Shown: piece by piece, positions 1 through 10,343 of the stretch
How positions within the stretch are numbered: the first letter of the stretch is position 1
Layout: each line of letters opens with the position of its first letter
DNA from: Cerioporus squamosus
Lineage: Eukaryota > Basidiomycota > Agaricomycetes > Polyporales > Polyporaceae
Assembly (NCBI GenBank): GCA_022592435.1
Contig: JABYQS010000801.1
Location: 1-12,966 of the forward strand
Length of the DNA stretch: 12,966 nt
Direction of reading: 5' to 3'
The notes under the pieces: model-generated
What the model was told of the DNA's origin: nothing
What the model saw: the letters and a program-made list of their open reading frames with translations, nothing else
Database searches by the model: none
Made by a program: the position numbers and the translations under genes

Positions 1-111
1 TTACAAGGCGGATTTTCTGTCCAGCTCGAGCTGTTCTCCTCTGTTTCTGAACTCGCTGCCAGCACACGGCACCGCGTACGCTCGTCGAACACTAAATATC
101 TCCCTGCCGCT

Positions 112-1536
112 ATGGAGTCCATCGTCGTCGAGCAGGCACCCGCTACCGTTCCGCCTCCGGACTCGGTCAAGGACAATGGACCGGTGCCCATGTCCTTTCC
201 AGCAATCTTGCGGAACCCGGGACTGTCAGACCGCTTCGCACATCTGCGCCTGCGTACTCAGTCTCCGGCAGCTTCCTCCAGTCGCGGTCAAGCGGAACCG
301 GCGGGACGAGAAGGCAAGCGGTGGGTTCGGCGCAAAGAGAATGGTACGTGCTCTCGAACACTGTCGCGCTCATGCGAACGTGCCCCAGCCCGATTTGTCG
401 GCAACGCACATCGTTGCGCCATCCAAGAGGGACTTCAGCATTCCTGCCCTAGCGGCCGGACGACGTTCCCGGAACCGCTACCCCACTACCTATCACGCAA
501 CAACCCCATACCCCTGCAGTCCCTGCACGGGAGCCCACGTCCGCCAACGCCGGGAGGTTCTCGATGAGCCTCAAGGGCATGCGGCGCGAACTGCGCAAGT
601 CAGGGCCTCGCACGGAGCTCCTCGTAAAGGAGGTCGAGGAGGAGATCGTCGACTGGCTCATGGCAGGCGGCGTGATGCTCTCTCCGGACTCCATGGCAGC
701 TTTTGACCTGCCTGGAGTGCCTATTGGCAGCTCGGACGCTATCAGCGAAGTTTCCCGCACTCCTCTCCAGCTTGTCTGGTGCATCGCAGACGACCCCTTC
801 ACCCGCTACGTCGTTCACTGCTGTGCGCGCTACCACGACGTCGTCAGCTTCAGTACGTCCTTCTGGTGACCTCCTTGATTACATCTGACACAAGGGCTTG
901 GTAGGCAAGGACACTTCAGGACAACGGCTCACCTACCTCCTCCGTCCCAACGTCACCCGACCCACCCACGCGGCACCGACGCTCGACACCCCCCTGTCAC
1001 CGACCTCTCCGAGCTCTCCGCCACCGATTTCGACACGGAGTCCGAGCTCGTCTCCGACAGAGACGCATCTGACATCGAGGGACCCAACCCCCCTGCGCGC
1101 ATGACATCAATCGTTGATGAAGTCTCCTCAGACGCGTCCGCGCCCTCGTCTCCAGCCATGGGCGCAGCGTACGTCCCTCCCGCTTCCGCGTCCGGTCGCG
1201 AGTCCGACGGATGGTCCGTTCTCGGCGAGTCGGACATTGACGTCGACGGGGACCTGTCTGCGCCAGAGGACGACCTCGCGAGCAGCGTCGCGTCGTTGTC
1301 CCTGAGTGACGCCGGTGGCGATGTCGAGGACACCCGTGGCTATGGGCATGCGGAGGCGACAAGGCCCAGATGCGCTGAGATCGCGCCTGCTGGAGCGGCA
1401 GCGGCGGTCTGCATCGTCCCCGTCCCCGTCCCCCGCGCGGAGGGCGCCTCCCCGACCACGGCAGCGCGCTGAGCATGCCTCTGTGCGGCCGCAGTTGAAC
1501 GGGCGCAGGTCGTTCTATGACTACCTCTTTGCTTGA
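112..1536 (+). CDS. R3H-domain protein with fungal R3H-associated N-terminal region (3 exons, frame-broken)
   Basis: Predicted single-stranded nucleic-acid-binding protein; its cellular role is not known to me. Proposed exons are 112-343, 389-852 and 905-1536. The introns (344-388 and 853-904) both begin GTACGT. The ATG at 112 has G at +4 and opens the first long frame. Exon 1 ends in GKRWVRRKEN and exon 2 resumes with ARFVGNAH, typical of the R3H-associated region; IVAPSKRDF, FPEPLPHYLSR and MRRELRKSGPRTELL follow. An R-x3-H core (RYVVHCCARYHDVVSFS) then runs across intron 2 into KDTSGQRLTYLLRPN. The C-terminal third is acidic and Ser-rich, and the protein ends in RSFYDYLFA. Frame breaks occur near 410, 460, 550, 988 (a run of six C) and 1330-1375, possibly also near 300. 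With them allowed for, exon phases agree and the protein is about 440 residues. Domain assignment is fairly sure; exact residues near the breaks are not. Confidence 0.72.
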
Positions 1537-1808
1537 GTTGCGTCCTCAGGCCTTCTTGCGTCTTGTGTATCTATCTCGCTTGTCAAGCTTAGGTATGTTT
1601 CGCCCAGTAAGGGTATATGGCGATTGTGTACGCATATGTGTTGTATGTACAAAGTCATCCGAGCAAGAACGATGTACGATAGACGGTATACAGAGAGTCC
1701 GTAGATGAGCCTGAAGGGGCATATGAGAGATGAGAGGATACATAGTGGTACATACATGATAAGCAGAGGAGTCACGAAGGAGCTGAACATGTCGGTGACG
1801 ATGAGGGC
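1537..1808. other. Convergent intergenic region between R3H gene and chitin synthase
   Basis: These 272 bases hold the 3' flanks of two genes that point at each other. The stretch is more AT-rich than the flanking exons. I see no coding sequence with recognisable motifs, no clear hairpin terminator and no repeat. The ORFs crossing it on both strands are short and unsupported. Polyadenylation signals of both genes should lie here, but no canonical AATAAA is obvious. Confidence 0.5.
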
Positions 1809-4800
1809 TCATCCGGTGAAGACACGAGCGGTGAGGTACATCAGCGAGCCGGAGAAACGCTGCAGATAGTTATCATCAGCGGTCAGAGGCGAATGAACAG
1901 ACTATACAAATAACGGCATGCTTACGATGATGCTCGTGATAGCGACAAACGCGAGGATGAATGTCATGTACGCCTTCGTTCGGCTGAACTCATCGTTCGG
2001 GGAGAAGGTGTTCACCGCGTCTCCACCACCCAGGATAGCGACAAGCAGGATACCCTACACATCCAACATCCCATCATACAACGCCTCAGCGCCAGCTACG
2101 AATCTTCGAATACGCACATTTGATATCACCCACGTCAGCAAGACGTTCGTCCGCACGTTAGCGTAGTAGTCCTTCGCGAGTTGTTCCTTCTCCGCAGTGC
2201 TCAGCCCGGCAGGCTTGGGGAGTGGCTTGCGGTTGCGGAGGTTATCGAGCGCCTCCTCGTAAATGTTGTTCACGTCTGTGGCGTCCGTTGGGACCTCGAG
2301 GTCGACCTGCGAGTTGCTGTTTTGAAAGACGGCGCCGAGATCCGTGCTGATTTCTGTGTCCTGTTTGGTACCCCAGGAGATCTGTGCGAGAGACCCTCAG
2401 TGTCAGTTTAGAACCTTGGTTGCGAGGAGGAAAGGCAAACTCACGTCGTCGAGATTGGAGAAGGCGTAGCTGCAGAGAAGAATTCACGTCAGCTAGAGAG
2501 GACCAAGTAACCAGCAAGAAGACCCACATCTGGAGAATGTTGATATAGGTAGGAGATAGGAGCATATATGGGACGAAGCTCGTGAACATGTGCCAGGGGT
2601 CGAACGCGAGCACACTCGAGATAGCATACACTAAACAGCAGAGGCCGTCACGTCAGCTCAAATCTCCCTTATCATGACTTTGCCTACGCACTTCCGTATG
2701 TGACGATGATACTGAAGAGCATCACCCTGTATGCGTCGCCGCCCTGGTTTGCAGCCTGGATTGAGCACATAACCGCGGCGAAGATGACGTAGACCATGAG
2801 GGCGGCGAAGATCAGAGTACAGATTTTGTACTTCCATCGTGAACTAGGTTATTTCCATCCCTTGTCAGCATGCGGTCGCAGCCCAGCAGATGCGTCACGT
2901 ACGCTTTGGGTTTATTGCCATCGAGAACAAGAAGCATGCGATGACAAGGCCAGCCATAAGGAACTACAGGTACAGGTCGTGAGCAAAGTGTTGACAGGGT
3001 CCAATAACATGAGGGCACACCTGCTAATTGCGTTGAAGTACTTGATGCCAGGCATGCCGAACGCATCGTTTTCGATAGATGAAGTCAAGATGACCTACGT
3101 GCGAGAAGAGCAATGAGCGTCCTATGATTTCGCATGTAATACAACAGACTTACGAAGAACAGATAGAAGTTACCCTGTCCACATCGCGACATCAGCAACA
3201 TGCCAGCACTACGCCCTAAACCAGCGATGACTTACGACAGCGAACCATGAAGCAATCAGGTTGATAACGTTGTATATCGTCTCCAGGACGAGCAGGAACT
3301 TCCTCCATGCGCTGTGTCCCGAACGCAGGATCTGCCCGAGATGGGCGATGGCGTACGTTGCAGCGAAGAACGATCCGTTGAGCCATCGTCGGCGTTGGCT
3401 GATTGAACTCCGGAAGCGCGTCGGGCACATCTGTCTCGGCGATCGCGCTCTTGACGTACTTGAGCACCTGGAAGCAGCAATGAGCGATGCGGAGGTAGAG
3501 AACAGACGACTATTCACCAGTTCGAGTTGGCTTTTGCCACGAGCTCAAAGCACAGGATACGCTGGATGACTGGTCAGACACGTGCCTTGCAGACATAGGT
3601 TCTTGGACGTACATCCTCAGCGAGATCTGTGAGTGGAAGCGTTGTCAGCCGGCTTCTAGATGTTTGCGAATATGAAACTTACACATGTTGGACGTGAAAA
3701 TGTCGGTGTCACGACCATGAAGGACCTCGCCTTTGAAGTAGGATGCTAGCGGCCCGAAGCCATACTTGTCATTCTGCAGAGCGATGTATCTGTAAGCCGA
3801 GAACGCGCCCGGCTATGCAGTGTATGTCAGTCAGCCTTTGCGTGTGGTAGAAACAAAACGAACTCACAAGCACGCTGATATACCCAAACAAAGACTCCGT
3901 GGCTTGTCGAGAATGTTAGTGATCTTGTACTCGAAGTTCTGCGCCGCCACTGCGACACCATCAGCCGAACTCGCACCATAACGGCCACTCTCAGACATAC
4001 CGAGCGGATTGAGGAGCCCACGCCAATGCTTGCCCTTGTAGGCCGCGATCTCACCGCAAGCGCCAGCAACGTTCGAATTCACATCAAACGCCTTCCACAG
4101 GTGATAGATGCTCTTGTTCCCGGCCGCGTCCAACGTCAAGCAACACACACACGTTGGGCTGGAGCATTGTTCCAAACGCGTTGAAGAACCAGCGATGCGA
4201 GTTTATTTTCTTCTGGTTCTTCTCCTTCATGCAGAAGATGATTTGCGTCGGCACGATGCCCTTGTCCGGGTACTTGAACTTGAGGTTCTCGTCGAGCCCA
4301 AACGTTGTCGTATATTCGAACAGGTGCGCCGTGACAGGCTTGTTGTTGACCATGTTCTTCATGTGGTCCCCCGGCTGGTACACGCCAAGGAGTGTGAGAC
4401 AGTCCAGCACACGAGGGTGTACCTTCTTTCGCCCATCTGCGACGATGCATACGACAACCTAAGGTGAAGGTAAGCAACGTGGGCCGCGAGATAAGGGAAG
4501 AGATCCACCTTTTTCCAGGCATCCTCTCCCCATGTCCGCGAGTTCTTCCGCGAGCAGAGGTGTGCAATGTTCCGCATGACGCCAAGCATCGTCCGGCAGA
4601 AGAGAACCTCGTCCTCCTGCTCAAGGTCAGCAATATACATACCGGCGCAGGATGCCACTCACGTTAAACATAGTAATAACAATAAACAACTCTGTCGTCC
4701 GTCGCTTCATCTCGTTTTGCCGGAGGAAGAAGCCCCTCTTCTCGAAGTCGTCCGGGTCGCACGTCACAGCTGTGTATCGCGTCTTCATCGTCTCGGGCTC

Positions 4801-5982
4801 GCCCTTCCTCGGCAGCACGAGTTTGGGCGGCACAGAGAGGTCGAGCACGAGGTTGCCATTGGTGAGCTGCACACGTTTCTTCGTCTTGTGCCGCCGAAGG
4901 ACACGTCCTGACGGGGCAGGACCGAAGTGACGCGTCGGAAGCGGGGAGTGGGCTCGGTGAAGGTCGTCGAGCCCGAAGTGGCTAACGAGGCTTTCTCAGG
5001 ATCAGCCGGCTCGGTCATGGCGCGCAGGAAAGTCTGAGAGTGTCGGAACTCGCTCTCTGTGGTCGAATTCGTCGACACCTGGGAGAATGGCGCGAGGGGA
5101 TTCGGTCGTCGAGACTTGGGAGAATGGGCGTCGCAGAGGAGACTCGTTCTCGTCAGTTGAAACTTGCCGACGTTGCGGGGAGGTGTAAACCCAGTGTACT
5201 GTACGCTGCCATCGTTCGATATTTGGTAGTCTCGTCGTCGACGGCCGGGGTGGGAGAACGCGAGCGCGGTGGCCGGTATGACGCGGGAGAATGCGCCTGA
5301 CGCGTACGCCTCGGTGTCGTGTTGAAAGTGGTCAATGCTCGCATTCGCTGGATACATTGCGGCAGGAAGCTGCTCCATGTAGCTGTACCCAGTGGTGTTG
5401 GTATGGACTGCGCTGTACGCAGACACCGGGCGCGACGGCATGTTCCAGGAGTTCCGCTCTGGTGCATAGTACTGGTCAGAGAGGCTTGACTGGGATGTGT
5501 TGTGGGTCATAACGGTAGGAGGTTGATAGGCGGGTGCATAGGGGGCAGGTTGATGGTAGATGGAGGTTGGGTGTCAGAGAAGGGATCGTCGTCTTGTGCA
5601 TCGTGCAGGTCATCCCATCCCAGAGGCTCTCCAGATTGGATCGCGGCAGTTGTGGGGCGGGAAGACTTCGCGGGTCATATAGATACGTATCTTCTCGTCC
5701 TCCGTTCAGTGTATCTCCAGAGCTCTGCCTCGACAGCGACATGCGCTCCCCCGCAAGAGACCCTTCTTCTGATGCCTCTGGTACCGAGGGCAGAGATGGG
5801 TACCGCACAGGCGATGTCCTTGGAGGTCTTTGGACAGTCATAATAGTGTTTACGGGCTCATAGTCCTGGTGTTCGTCATTTTGGGAGAGGGCTAAGCGCA
5901 TAATGGTGGAAGTTCGGGTCGGCGAGGCATCGCGGGTGTCGTTGAGCGGGGCATAGGTAATCTGTCTGTGTCTTGAAGCCAT
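1809..5982 (-). CDS. Chitin synthase, division 1 (class I-III type, GT2), 17 exons, frame-broken
   Basis: Membrane glycosyltransferase polymerising UDP-GlcNAc into cell-wall chitin. Proposed exons on the minus strand: 5982-4663, 4616-4509, 4458-4001, 3949-3868, 3812-3683, 3626-3613, 3561-3518, 3467-3236, 3174-3154, 3094-3021, 2963-2899, 2843-2692, 2630-2528, 2469-2445, 2381-2118, 2054-1926, 1859-1809; about 1,090 residues. A disordered Ser/Tyr/Pro-rich N-terminus leads into [16 protein letters not shown] and [16 protein letters not shown], the family's N-terminal signature. Catalytic core: [61 protein letters not shown] and QRRRW (3397-3383). Several hydrophobic segments and SWGTK follow. Eleven frame breaks are inferred, near 5614, 5565, 5161, 5090, 4938, 4127, 4119, 3899, 3517, 3404 and 3020; with them allowed for, all exon phases agree. 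The start at 5982 (MASRHRQ) has G at +4; an ATG at 6048 upstream is less likely. The exact class is undecided. Confidence 0.9.
5038..5150 (-). repeat. Imperfect tandem peptide repeat in chitin synthase N-terminal tail
   Basis: On the minus strand the tail encodes [14 protein letters not shown] followed at once by [15 protein letters not shown]. The two units share PFSQVST and a following TTES, so this looks like a local duplication in a disordered region. The first unit reads in a different frame from the second, which places frame breaks on either side of it (near 5161 and 5090). Confidence 0.6.
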
Positions 5983-6124
5983 GTCGTCAAAGTCGCGCGT
6001 GTTCCATAGGCTGAGCGTAATCGAGCAGGAGGAGAGCAGTAGCGGCAACAGCAGAAGGCAAGGGAGTGTGAGACAAGCCGCACTGCGCAGCCATCATTCA
6101 ACTGAACTTCCGCGACGCGTCGAT

Positions 6125-6130
6125 CACGTG
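6125..6130. promoter_or_regulatory. E-box CACGTG
   Basis: The hexamer CACGTG, within ATCACGTGGT, lies about 145 bases upstream of the chosen chitin synthase start. It is the classical site for bHLH factors such as the Cbf1 and Pho4 types in fungi. A single hexamer can occur by chance, so a regulatory role is inference from position only. Confidence 0.35.
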
Positions 6131-6183
6131 GTCGTAATGCTTCAGCCCGGGCGTTTGCCGATATTTACCTCGAGTACCACTCA

Positions 6184-6197
6184 AGTAAGTACTTACT
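6184..6197. promoter_or_regulatory. 14-bp perfect palindrome AGTAAGTACTTACT
   Basis: The sequence AGTAAGTACTTACT equals its own reverse complement and lies about 200 bases upstream of the chitin synthase start. A copy with one mismatch lies at 10570-10583 in the intergenic region between the TPP1-like and HNH genes. Two promoter locations suggest a dimeric transcription-factor site, but this is inferred. GTAAGT within it also resembles a splice donor on either strand. Confidence 0.45.
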
Positions 6198-6500
6198 GTG
6201 TGACGCTAAGTCGTCGCTACCCCAGGCGTGCATCTAGGACGGCACTTCAGGCTTATCTGGATGTCTCCCTATCAAGTACCTTCCACTACTGTAATGCCCA
6301 GGAACAATCCCGGGAGGAAGCAAGATCGCGAGACCGCCTACCAGCGGTTCATCCAAGAGGATGCGTATCAATCCGCAAGGGACACAACAAGCTCACTCTC
6401 GGAGCGGGAAGGGGACCGCCAGACACGCATTTCGAAATTGCCATTCCCGAGGACGCAATGGACGTACAACAGACTGACCAAGGAGAAGGCGCACCACCAG

Positions 6501-9500
6501 CTACCATTTAGACGAACCTGCGCCGTTAAACGATGCGGCCCGCTCGACCTCGGTCCGCGCCCGACCCGTCTCCAGTAGGATGTCCGCGAGGTCGTCCCAT
6601 CCAAGGAGTGGTGGTCCACCGGGGGTCCTTGTCGGCTGGAGAGAGGCCCGGAACTCGTCCACAAGCCGCTTAGTAGCATCGGCTCCATCATCGCGCGGGC
6701 CACGCGTGCGCGATTCTGATACTGCTGTACCGGAACGCGGCGGAGGAGCATGTCGAGCACTCGAAGTAGGGGGTTTCACGGCGTTCCGGGAGGATACACT
6801 CTTCGCTTCAGATACGACGGGCAGGATCTGCGAGGGGCGGAGCGTGTCCGCTTCTTCACGCTTGACTGTGCGCATCGGAGTCTTGCCTTTTGAGCTTGTG
6901 GAGGCCGGGACATCGGGCCCACGAATGACCGGCTGGACGGGGGGCTCCGCTTCCAGCCCGTGACGCGCGCGGGACAACCGTGAGGTCGATCGCGAAACTG
7001 CACGCAGGTCGACGTACTGGACGCCCTGAGAACCGTGTGAGCTGCACTCTCTTGTAAGGACGCCGCAGGAGGCCGAGAGATGGCCGTCGATGATAACCTG
7101 CTGGGACTTTGCGAGAGTGCAACTGAGCCGTAGTCGAAGCGGACGCGGACGCGGACGACTTGTGCGTGGAGCCAGTATCCTTCACAAAGCGTTACCGTGG
7201 TAGAGACAGAGACGGCAGCTGACGACGTCTTCCGCTTTTCGCTGCGGGCTGCTCGTCTTCAGCGGGAAACGACGCTCGGGCAGCTCGCTTCCTGGATAGA
7301 GCAGCTTTGCCCACCACCACCACCACCAGCCACATCAGTTTTTGAGGTACTCTGCTTCGGACCATCCGGCTTCCGCATGAACGTCGGGACAGCCCAAACG
7401 GTGGGTCGTGAGCAAGGACCTTCGAAAGAATCTCGGAACGTCGAGCAGTGCCCGCGGGAGCCGGTGCATGTCCTTCCTCTCGACTCGATGTGGGAGGAAC
7501 GCGTTCGCGCTTCTTGAGCTGGACGACCGCTCGCGTTGGTCCTCGCGGAAGGAGTCCCGTTGTGAAGACATCCTCTCGGGAGGGTAGGCTGGGTCCCGCC
7601 TGCTGCCCACCGCCATCCTTCCGGCGTCGCTTAAGCGCTCGGCCCTCAGGCTGCTGCTCAACTACGGGGGTGGACTCTCGAGACGCTTTGCGGGAGACGA
7701 TGTCGTCCGCCGAGAGTGACGGGCTTGGGTACGGCCTGCTTCGTCTCGGCGAGACATATCGGTTTACCATCGCAGCAGTGCGTTCGTCGTCCGAGTCGAG
7801 CCGACCCATTCCAGTTGTGGCAGCGTGACTGTTCGCTTTCCGACCCCGGTTCTGCCTGGGCGGGGCTGGAGCTTCCTGCTCGAAAGCCAACTGGTCCGAA
7901 AGGAGTTCGTCGACGTCATTCTCGCTATCATCACCGTCCTCGGGAGAGGTGGTAGCTCTGATGGCTGCCCAACTTGGCTCAGCAACATGCGGCGCGTCTT
8001 GGGGTGCCGGTGAGCGTGGGTCGACGGGCATAGGTGACGCTTTCGGAGAGGTCTCGCGCTGAGGCGCACCGTCTCCAGCATCATCAGCACCGATGTTCAA
8101 TGATTCGCCAACGTCGTTCACCGCCATAGGAGCTTCATGCTCTTCTGCCTCGGTAGTTACCTGAACCTGAGTCTCCGGCGCGCGCTGGGCAACGTCAGGC
8201 TTGTCCTGACTCTGAGAGTCACCCTTGTACGAGAGCGACTGGCGCGACTTGGCCGATTCCTGCGACTCTTCTTCAAGCTCAGGAGCCGCTGGACCCTGGG
8301 GACCATGGGGAGACTCGGGCCGCGCACTCTTTCGAGGGTCCTCCTCAGCGTGGGTCTCGGCCACTCCGACCTCGTTCCGGAGCTTCGATGAACGCTGGGA
8401 CTGGGAAGACTGGCCAGGTTCTTGTGAGGCCTGGTTCTGACTTTGGCTTTGACTCTGGCTCTGAGAGAACGCGGCCCGCTGACTCCCGGGGCTCGCGGTG
8501 TCCGAGTTCTCGACGAGCACTCGCCCCTCACCACTCGAATCCGGATCACGCAGCAACATTCCGACCTGTGGTAGCGGAACCCTTCGGACTCCAGGCGCGC
8601 TCCACGTGGGGGTCGAATCAGGGTAGCGGGGGGATGATGTGGGGGACTGAGGAAAGCGGAGGCTCGAGACGGGTGCTGGCAAGCTAGATGGTGGTAGGGA
8701 ATCAGCGTGTTCGGCAGTGGCAGACAGCTGGGGTTGAGAATACACGACTGGTTGAGGTGAGGAAGTGGCGTATGGTACAGAAGAAGGTGGCGGTCGCGGT
8801 CGCGGCTGCGCTGGAGGCGGAGGCATTGCCAAGGACGGAGAATCGCGGCCGGTAGTATGCTTGGGATACTTCGGACTCTGAGTACCGAGCTTAGTGGATG
8901 AAGTGTTGTGTATGCCGTGCCCGTCTGTTGCGTCGTCACTGTCTGTATCAGCACCAGATACAGCATCTTCAGGCTCTTCTTCTGTGTCTGGCGCGCCCTC
9001 GCTCGATTGTCGTGGACTACCCCTGACGGAAGGTGACCAGTTCGAAGGCGATCTCGGCGGAGACGACTGCGGTGTTTGTAGTGGAGAACTACGACGCGGT
9101 TTGGGAGGCGCTGATGCGGATGGCGATCCAGAAAGCCTCGTCTGTCTGCGGGAGATCGAGAGCCTACAAAATGTGTTTCAAGGACGATCCCCTCACAATG
9201 GGGTGGCATGCTTACCTGCATGTGAACGTGAGATGGATCGATTCGGCGAACCTCTGTGTGCGGCAGATCGAGGCAGTCGCTCGCCTGTCGAAGCATGCGC
9301 ATCAGTACACATACACACTAGAGAAATTTGTGAGGAAACCTGCCACAGAGGGTGAGTAGGTGCTCCAGCACCTCATCGGAAGGGCAGAGAAGTAGTTGAC
9401 CACCTTGGTATGAAACCGCTGGTCAGGAAGAGGTCAATGCGAATGCCGTTGCAGAGAACGCGAAGAATGCACCTTCCAGCTAGCTTTACGGAGTGCCTCC

Positions 9501-10343
9501 TTGCTAACAGCGGGACGTTCCGTGACTGGGTCCTTTGGGCAGGACGAGACTCTCGGTCCAGACTTCCTGGCTACACGGACCTTCACGTTCATAGCATCCA
9601 TGGTGGTTTGGATACGGGTCTCAGCCGCAGTCTTCTTCGCCATCTCAGCGGCCGATACGGCTTGCGCTTTCCGTTGCTTGAGTATGTTGCTATCAGGTAT
9701 CAGCCTCAAAAGAATGGAAGCCGTCTGCGATGAGACTCGCCTAGCACCTCCATCCTGCCTCAGTCCACGGATCCAGTCTCGCATGTCCTTGTGGCTGGCA
9801 ATATCCACCGGAGAGCCCCACATAGCTTCGCCGAAGGACCCCTTCAACTCGAATTCCTCCACGTCCAAGAAAAGAGTCGCGTCTTTGGTCATACCCTTGG
9901 ACTCCCGACTGGGTACTCTGCCAAACGCGACGCGCACCCGTTTCAGCGAGACAAGTGCAGACTTGTGCGACGTGATGGGTTTCCCCGCGTACAGTGGATG
10001 CCTGCCTGGACGGTTACTACGCGCATGAGATGAGGCTACAAGACGTACTGTAAGTATTTCGCCACTGCGTCCTGCGACAACCGAGCGTGGATGACGTGTT
10101 TCTTGTCAGAGATCTCGACCCATATGTTGCACGGCGCTGTGTCTCCGGGATCTGGGAAGGTCAGAAACTATCCTATCCCTTCAACCACACGGCCTTGTTC
10201 GAGAGTTGCCTAGACTCTACCTTGACTAATTGTGCTTTGGCCGCCTTCTTTCTCGGAGGCGCACCGGTAAGGTTCCCTCCATATTCTTCCGCGACGGAAA
10301 CCAGGAAGTCCAAGATCCAGGGGCCAGATATCGTCGCAGACAT
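6501..10343 (-). CDS. Shelterin TPP1-like protein: OB-fold domain plus long low-complexity tail (frame-broken)
   Basis: Probable telomere-protection protein of the TPP1/Est3 OB-fold family, expected to bridge POT1-like and other shelterin subunits and to recruit telomerase. The start MSATISGPWILDFLVSV lies at 10343. Exon 1 (10343-10221) ends AKAQLVK; exon 2 (10167-10049) carries FPDPGDTAPCNIWVEISD and HVIHARLSQDAVAKYLQ; exon 3 begins at 10001 and carries SALVSLKRVRVAFGRVP, DATLFLDVEEFELKGSFGEA and KDMRDWIRGLR. P-W-I, S-D-K-x-H-V-I-x-A and L-x-L-D-V are as expected for the fold. Past about 9760 the exon structure is unclear; likely introns are 9164-9215 and one ending at 9285. From about 9150 to 7190 the product is Ser/Pro/Gln-rich with SQ repeats and the basic patches ALKRRRKD and SRKRAAR. 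It probably ends in AASFNGAGSSKW (stop at 6501). The fold is fairly sure; unity of the two halves as one gene is less so. Confidence 0.65.
7139..7156. repeat. Hexanucleotide repeat (GCGGAC)x3
   Basis: Three perfect copies of GCGGAC lie in the 3' part of the TPP1-like gene. On the minus strand they encode alternating Ala-Ser or Arg-Val depending on frame. This is a small coding microsatellite in a low-complexity tail and is prone to length error. Confidence 0.6.
7309..7328. repeat. Trinucleotide (CAC)n microsatellite
   Basis: A short run of CAC triplets lies within the TPP1-like gene. On the minus strand it reads as poly-Gly in the frame that carries KTDVAG upstream, and as poly-Val in the neighbouring frame that carries SRKRAAR downstream. 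Poly-Gly suits the surrounding disordered protein better, so a frame break near here is likely. Confidence 0.6.
8200..8520 (-). repeat. SQ-rich repeat (SQ cluster) in TPP1-like tail
   Basis: On the minus strand this stretch encodes about a dozen Ser-Gln dipeptides in roughly 100 residues. They include five in a row (SQSQSQSQSQ, around 8438-8472) and then ASQ, SSQSQ, ESQ and DSQSQ. At DNA level it is a degenerate six-base repeat. SQ clusters are the usual targets of ATM/ATR-type kinases (Tel1 and Mec1 in yeast), which fits a telomere protein; phosphorylation itself is inference. Confidence 0.7.

Larger units (their letters stand above)
5983..6500. promoter_or_regulatory. Chitin synthase upstream region / 3' flank of TPP1-like gene
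   Basis: This 518-base gap should carry the chitin synthase promoter (minus strand) and the 3' flank of the TPP1-like gene. It holds a CACGTG E-box at 6125-6130 and a 14-bp perfect palindrome at 6184-6197. A plus-strand ORF with ATG at 6261 runs to 6578 without recognisable motifs. No TATA element stands out. Confidence 0.45.

Noticed and set aside
1415..1434. CGTCCC triple repeat as a minisatellite
   Set aside because: Only three short copies within the coding tail of the R3H gene (Ser-Pro repeats); ordinary low-complexity coding.
4136..4633. A 165-codon minus-strand ORF inside the chitin synthase
   Set aside because: It is an alternative frame through two introns and the catalytic core; the correct frame carries [13 protein letters not shown] and EDEVLF.
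112..5982. Pseudogenes instead of genes with sequence errors
   Set aside because: All catalytic and structural motifs are intact, splice sites are preserved, and no nonsense substitutions appear independently of the small indels; pseudogenes would be expected to have both.
8157..9302. A 381-codon minus-strand ORF overlapping the TPP1-like tail
   Set aside because: It shares only its right-hand part (an Arg/Ser-rich exon at 9284-9216 and the start of the next) with the gene; the rest is the out-of-frame shadow of the Ser/Pro/Gln-rich reading frame that continues to 7192.
8894..9359. Plus-strand ORFs of 153 and 108 codons
   Set aside because: Both are antisense to the Ser/Pro-rich tail of the TPP1-like gene, which has a good intron (9164-9215) on the minus strand.
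9501..10028. A 175-codon plus-strand ORF
   Set aside because: It is antisense to the TPP1-like exon that encodes the LDVEEFELKG region, where the minus strand gives family-like sequence; the plus-strand product has no recognisable motif.
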